From a virus: a stretch of 30,937 bases of DNA. The DNA is taken from positions 1 to 30,937 of IMG/VR virus record IMGVR_UViG_3300043466_001016; one strand, given 5' to 3'. Below are positions 30,851 to 30,937 of this stretch, one piece after another. Position 1 is the stretch's first letter; every line of letters begins with the position of its first letter. The notes below the pieces were generated by a model. It made no database searches. It saw only the letters and a program-made list of their open reading frames with translations, and was not told the DNA's origin. The position numbers and the translations under genes were made by a program.

Positions 30851-30937
30851 TTTTTTTTTCTTTTTTTTATTGTAGTATTTGACTTTTGTAGATGTTGTGT
30901 TATATTTATTATTATAGAAAACAAAATAGAATATGAA
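30563..30937 (+). repeat. Terminal direct repeat, copy B
   Basis: This is the second copy of the 375-base terminal repeat. It runs from codon 26 of the 120-residue gene through the T-rich region and promoter-like site to the first bases of the next gene, whose ATG is at 30933. That continuation into the start of the gene found at 371 supports circular closure over a local gene duplication. Confidence 0.85.
30933..30937 (+). CDS. Start of the 61-aa gene (second copy, cut by window end)
   Basis: ATGAA at 30933-30937 corresponds to the first bases of the gene at 371. It is cut by the window end and belongs to the terminal overlap. Confidence 0.7.

Overview
The window is the genome of a small tailed phage, about 30.56 kb, opened at an arbitrary point. 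The first 375 bases recur at 30563-30937 with 9 mismatches, all transitions and 8 of them at third codon positions. The contig therefore looks like a circular or circularly permuted assembly closed across two natural variants. The sequence is AT-rich, every supported gene is on the + strand, and genes are packed with 1-50 nt overlaps. Genes mostly lack Shine-Dalgarno sites and have A/T-rich leaders. Promoter-like TTTG / TAnnTTT boxes occur, and the structural proteins resemble families I know from phages of Bacteroidota. A Bacteroidota (flavobacteria-like) host is the best guess; this is inference.

Layout. 1-2563 is an early-type region of small unknown genes, a NUMOD4/HNH homing endonuclease, a sigma-70-like protein and a small HTH protein. 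2722-6907 is the packaging region: a basic small protein, probable TerS, a zinc-ribbon HNH-like endonuclease, a beta-class DNA methyltransferase, two tandem small genes homologous to an internal methyltransferase segment, and TerL. 6916-19929 is the tail region: a second HNH-like gene, a tail assembly chaperone with a probable -1 frameshift, tail terminator and neck proteins, two large distal-tail proteins, proteins built of Thr-Pro linkers and small Cys-bounded modules (one carrying a delta-60 beta-propeller), and the tape measure. 19969-29316 is the head region: a composite XkdF-type maturation protease, scaffold-like protein, major capsid protein, tail tube, a LamG-like adhesin, another Thr-Pro protein, portal, head-tail connector, a membrane/coiled-coil protein and a Cys-motif protein. 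29382-30850 holds small genes and a long intergenic stretch with a strongly foldable RNA.

How it works together. Head, connector, tail and packaging functions are complete enough for a siphovirus- or myovirus-like virion. No DNA polymerase, helicase, integrase, repressor or recognisable endolysin is present, so replication is probably host-driven and lysis uses unrecognised small proteins. The sigma-like gene and the repeated promoter-like boxes suggest phage-controlled transcription.

Most unusual points: (1) a methyltransferase that seems to have lost its internal variable segment, which is present twice as separate overlapping genes directly downstream; (2) a structured RNA at about 29886-30064 beside a 34-codon ORF; (3) Thr-Pro-linked small modules spread over five virion proteins.
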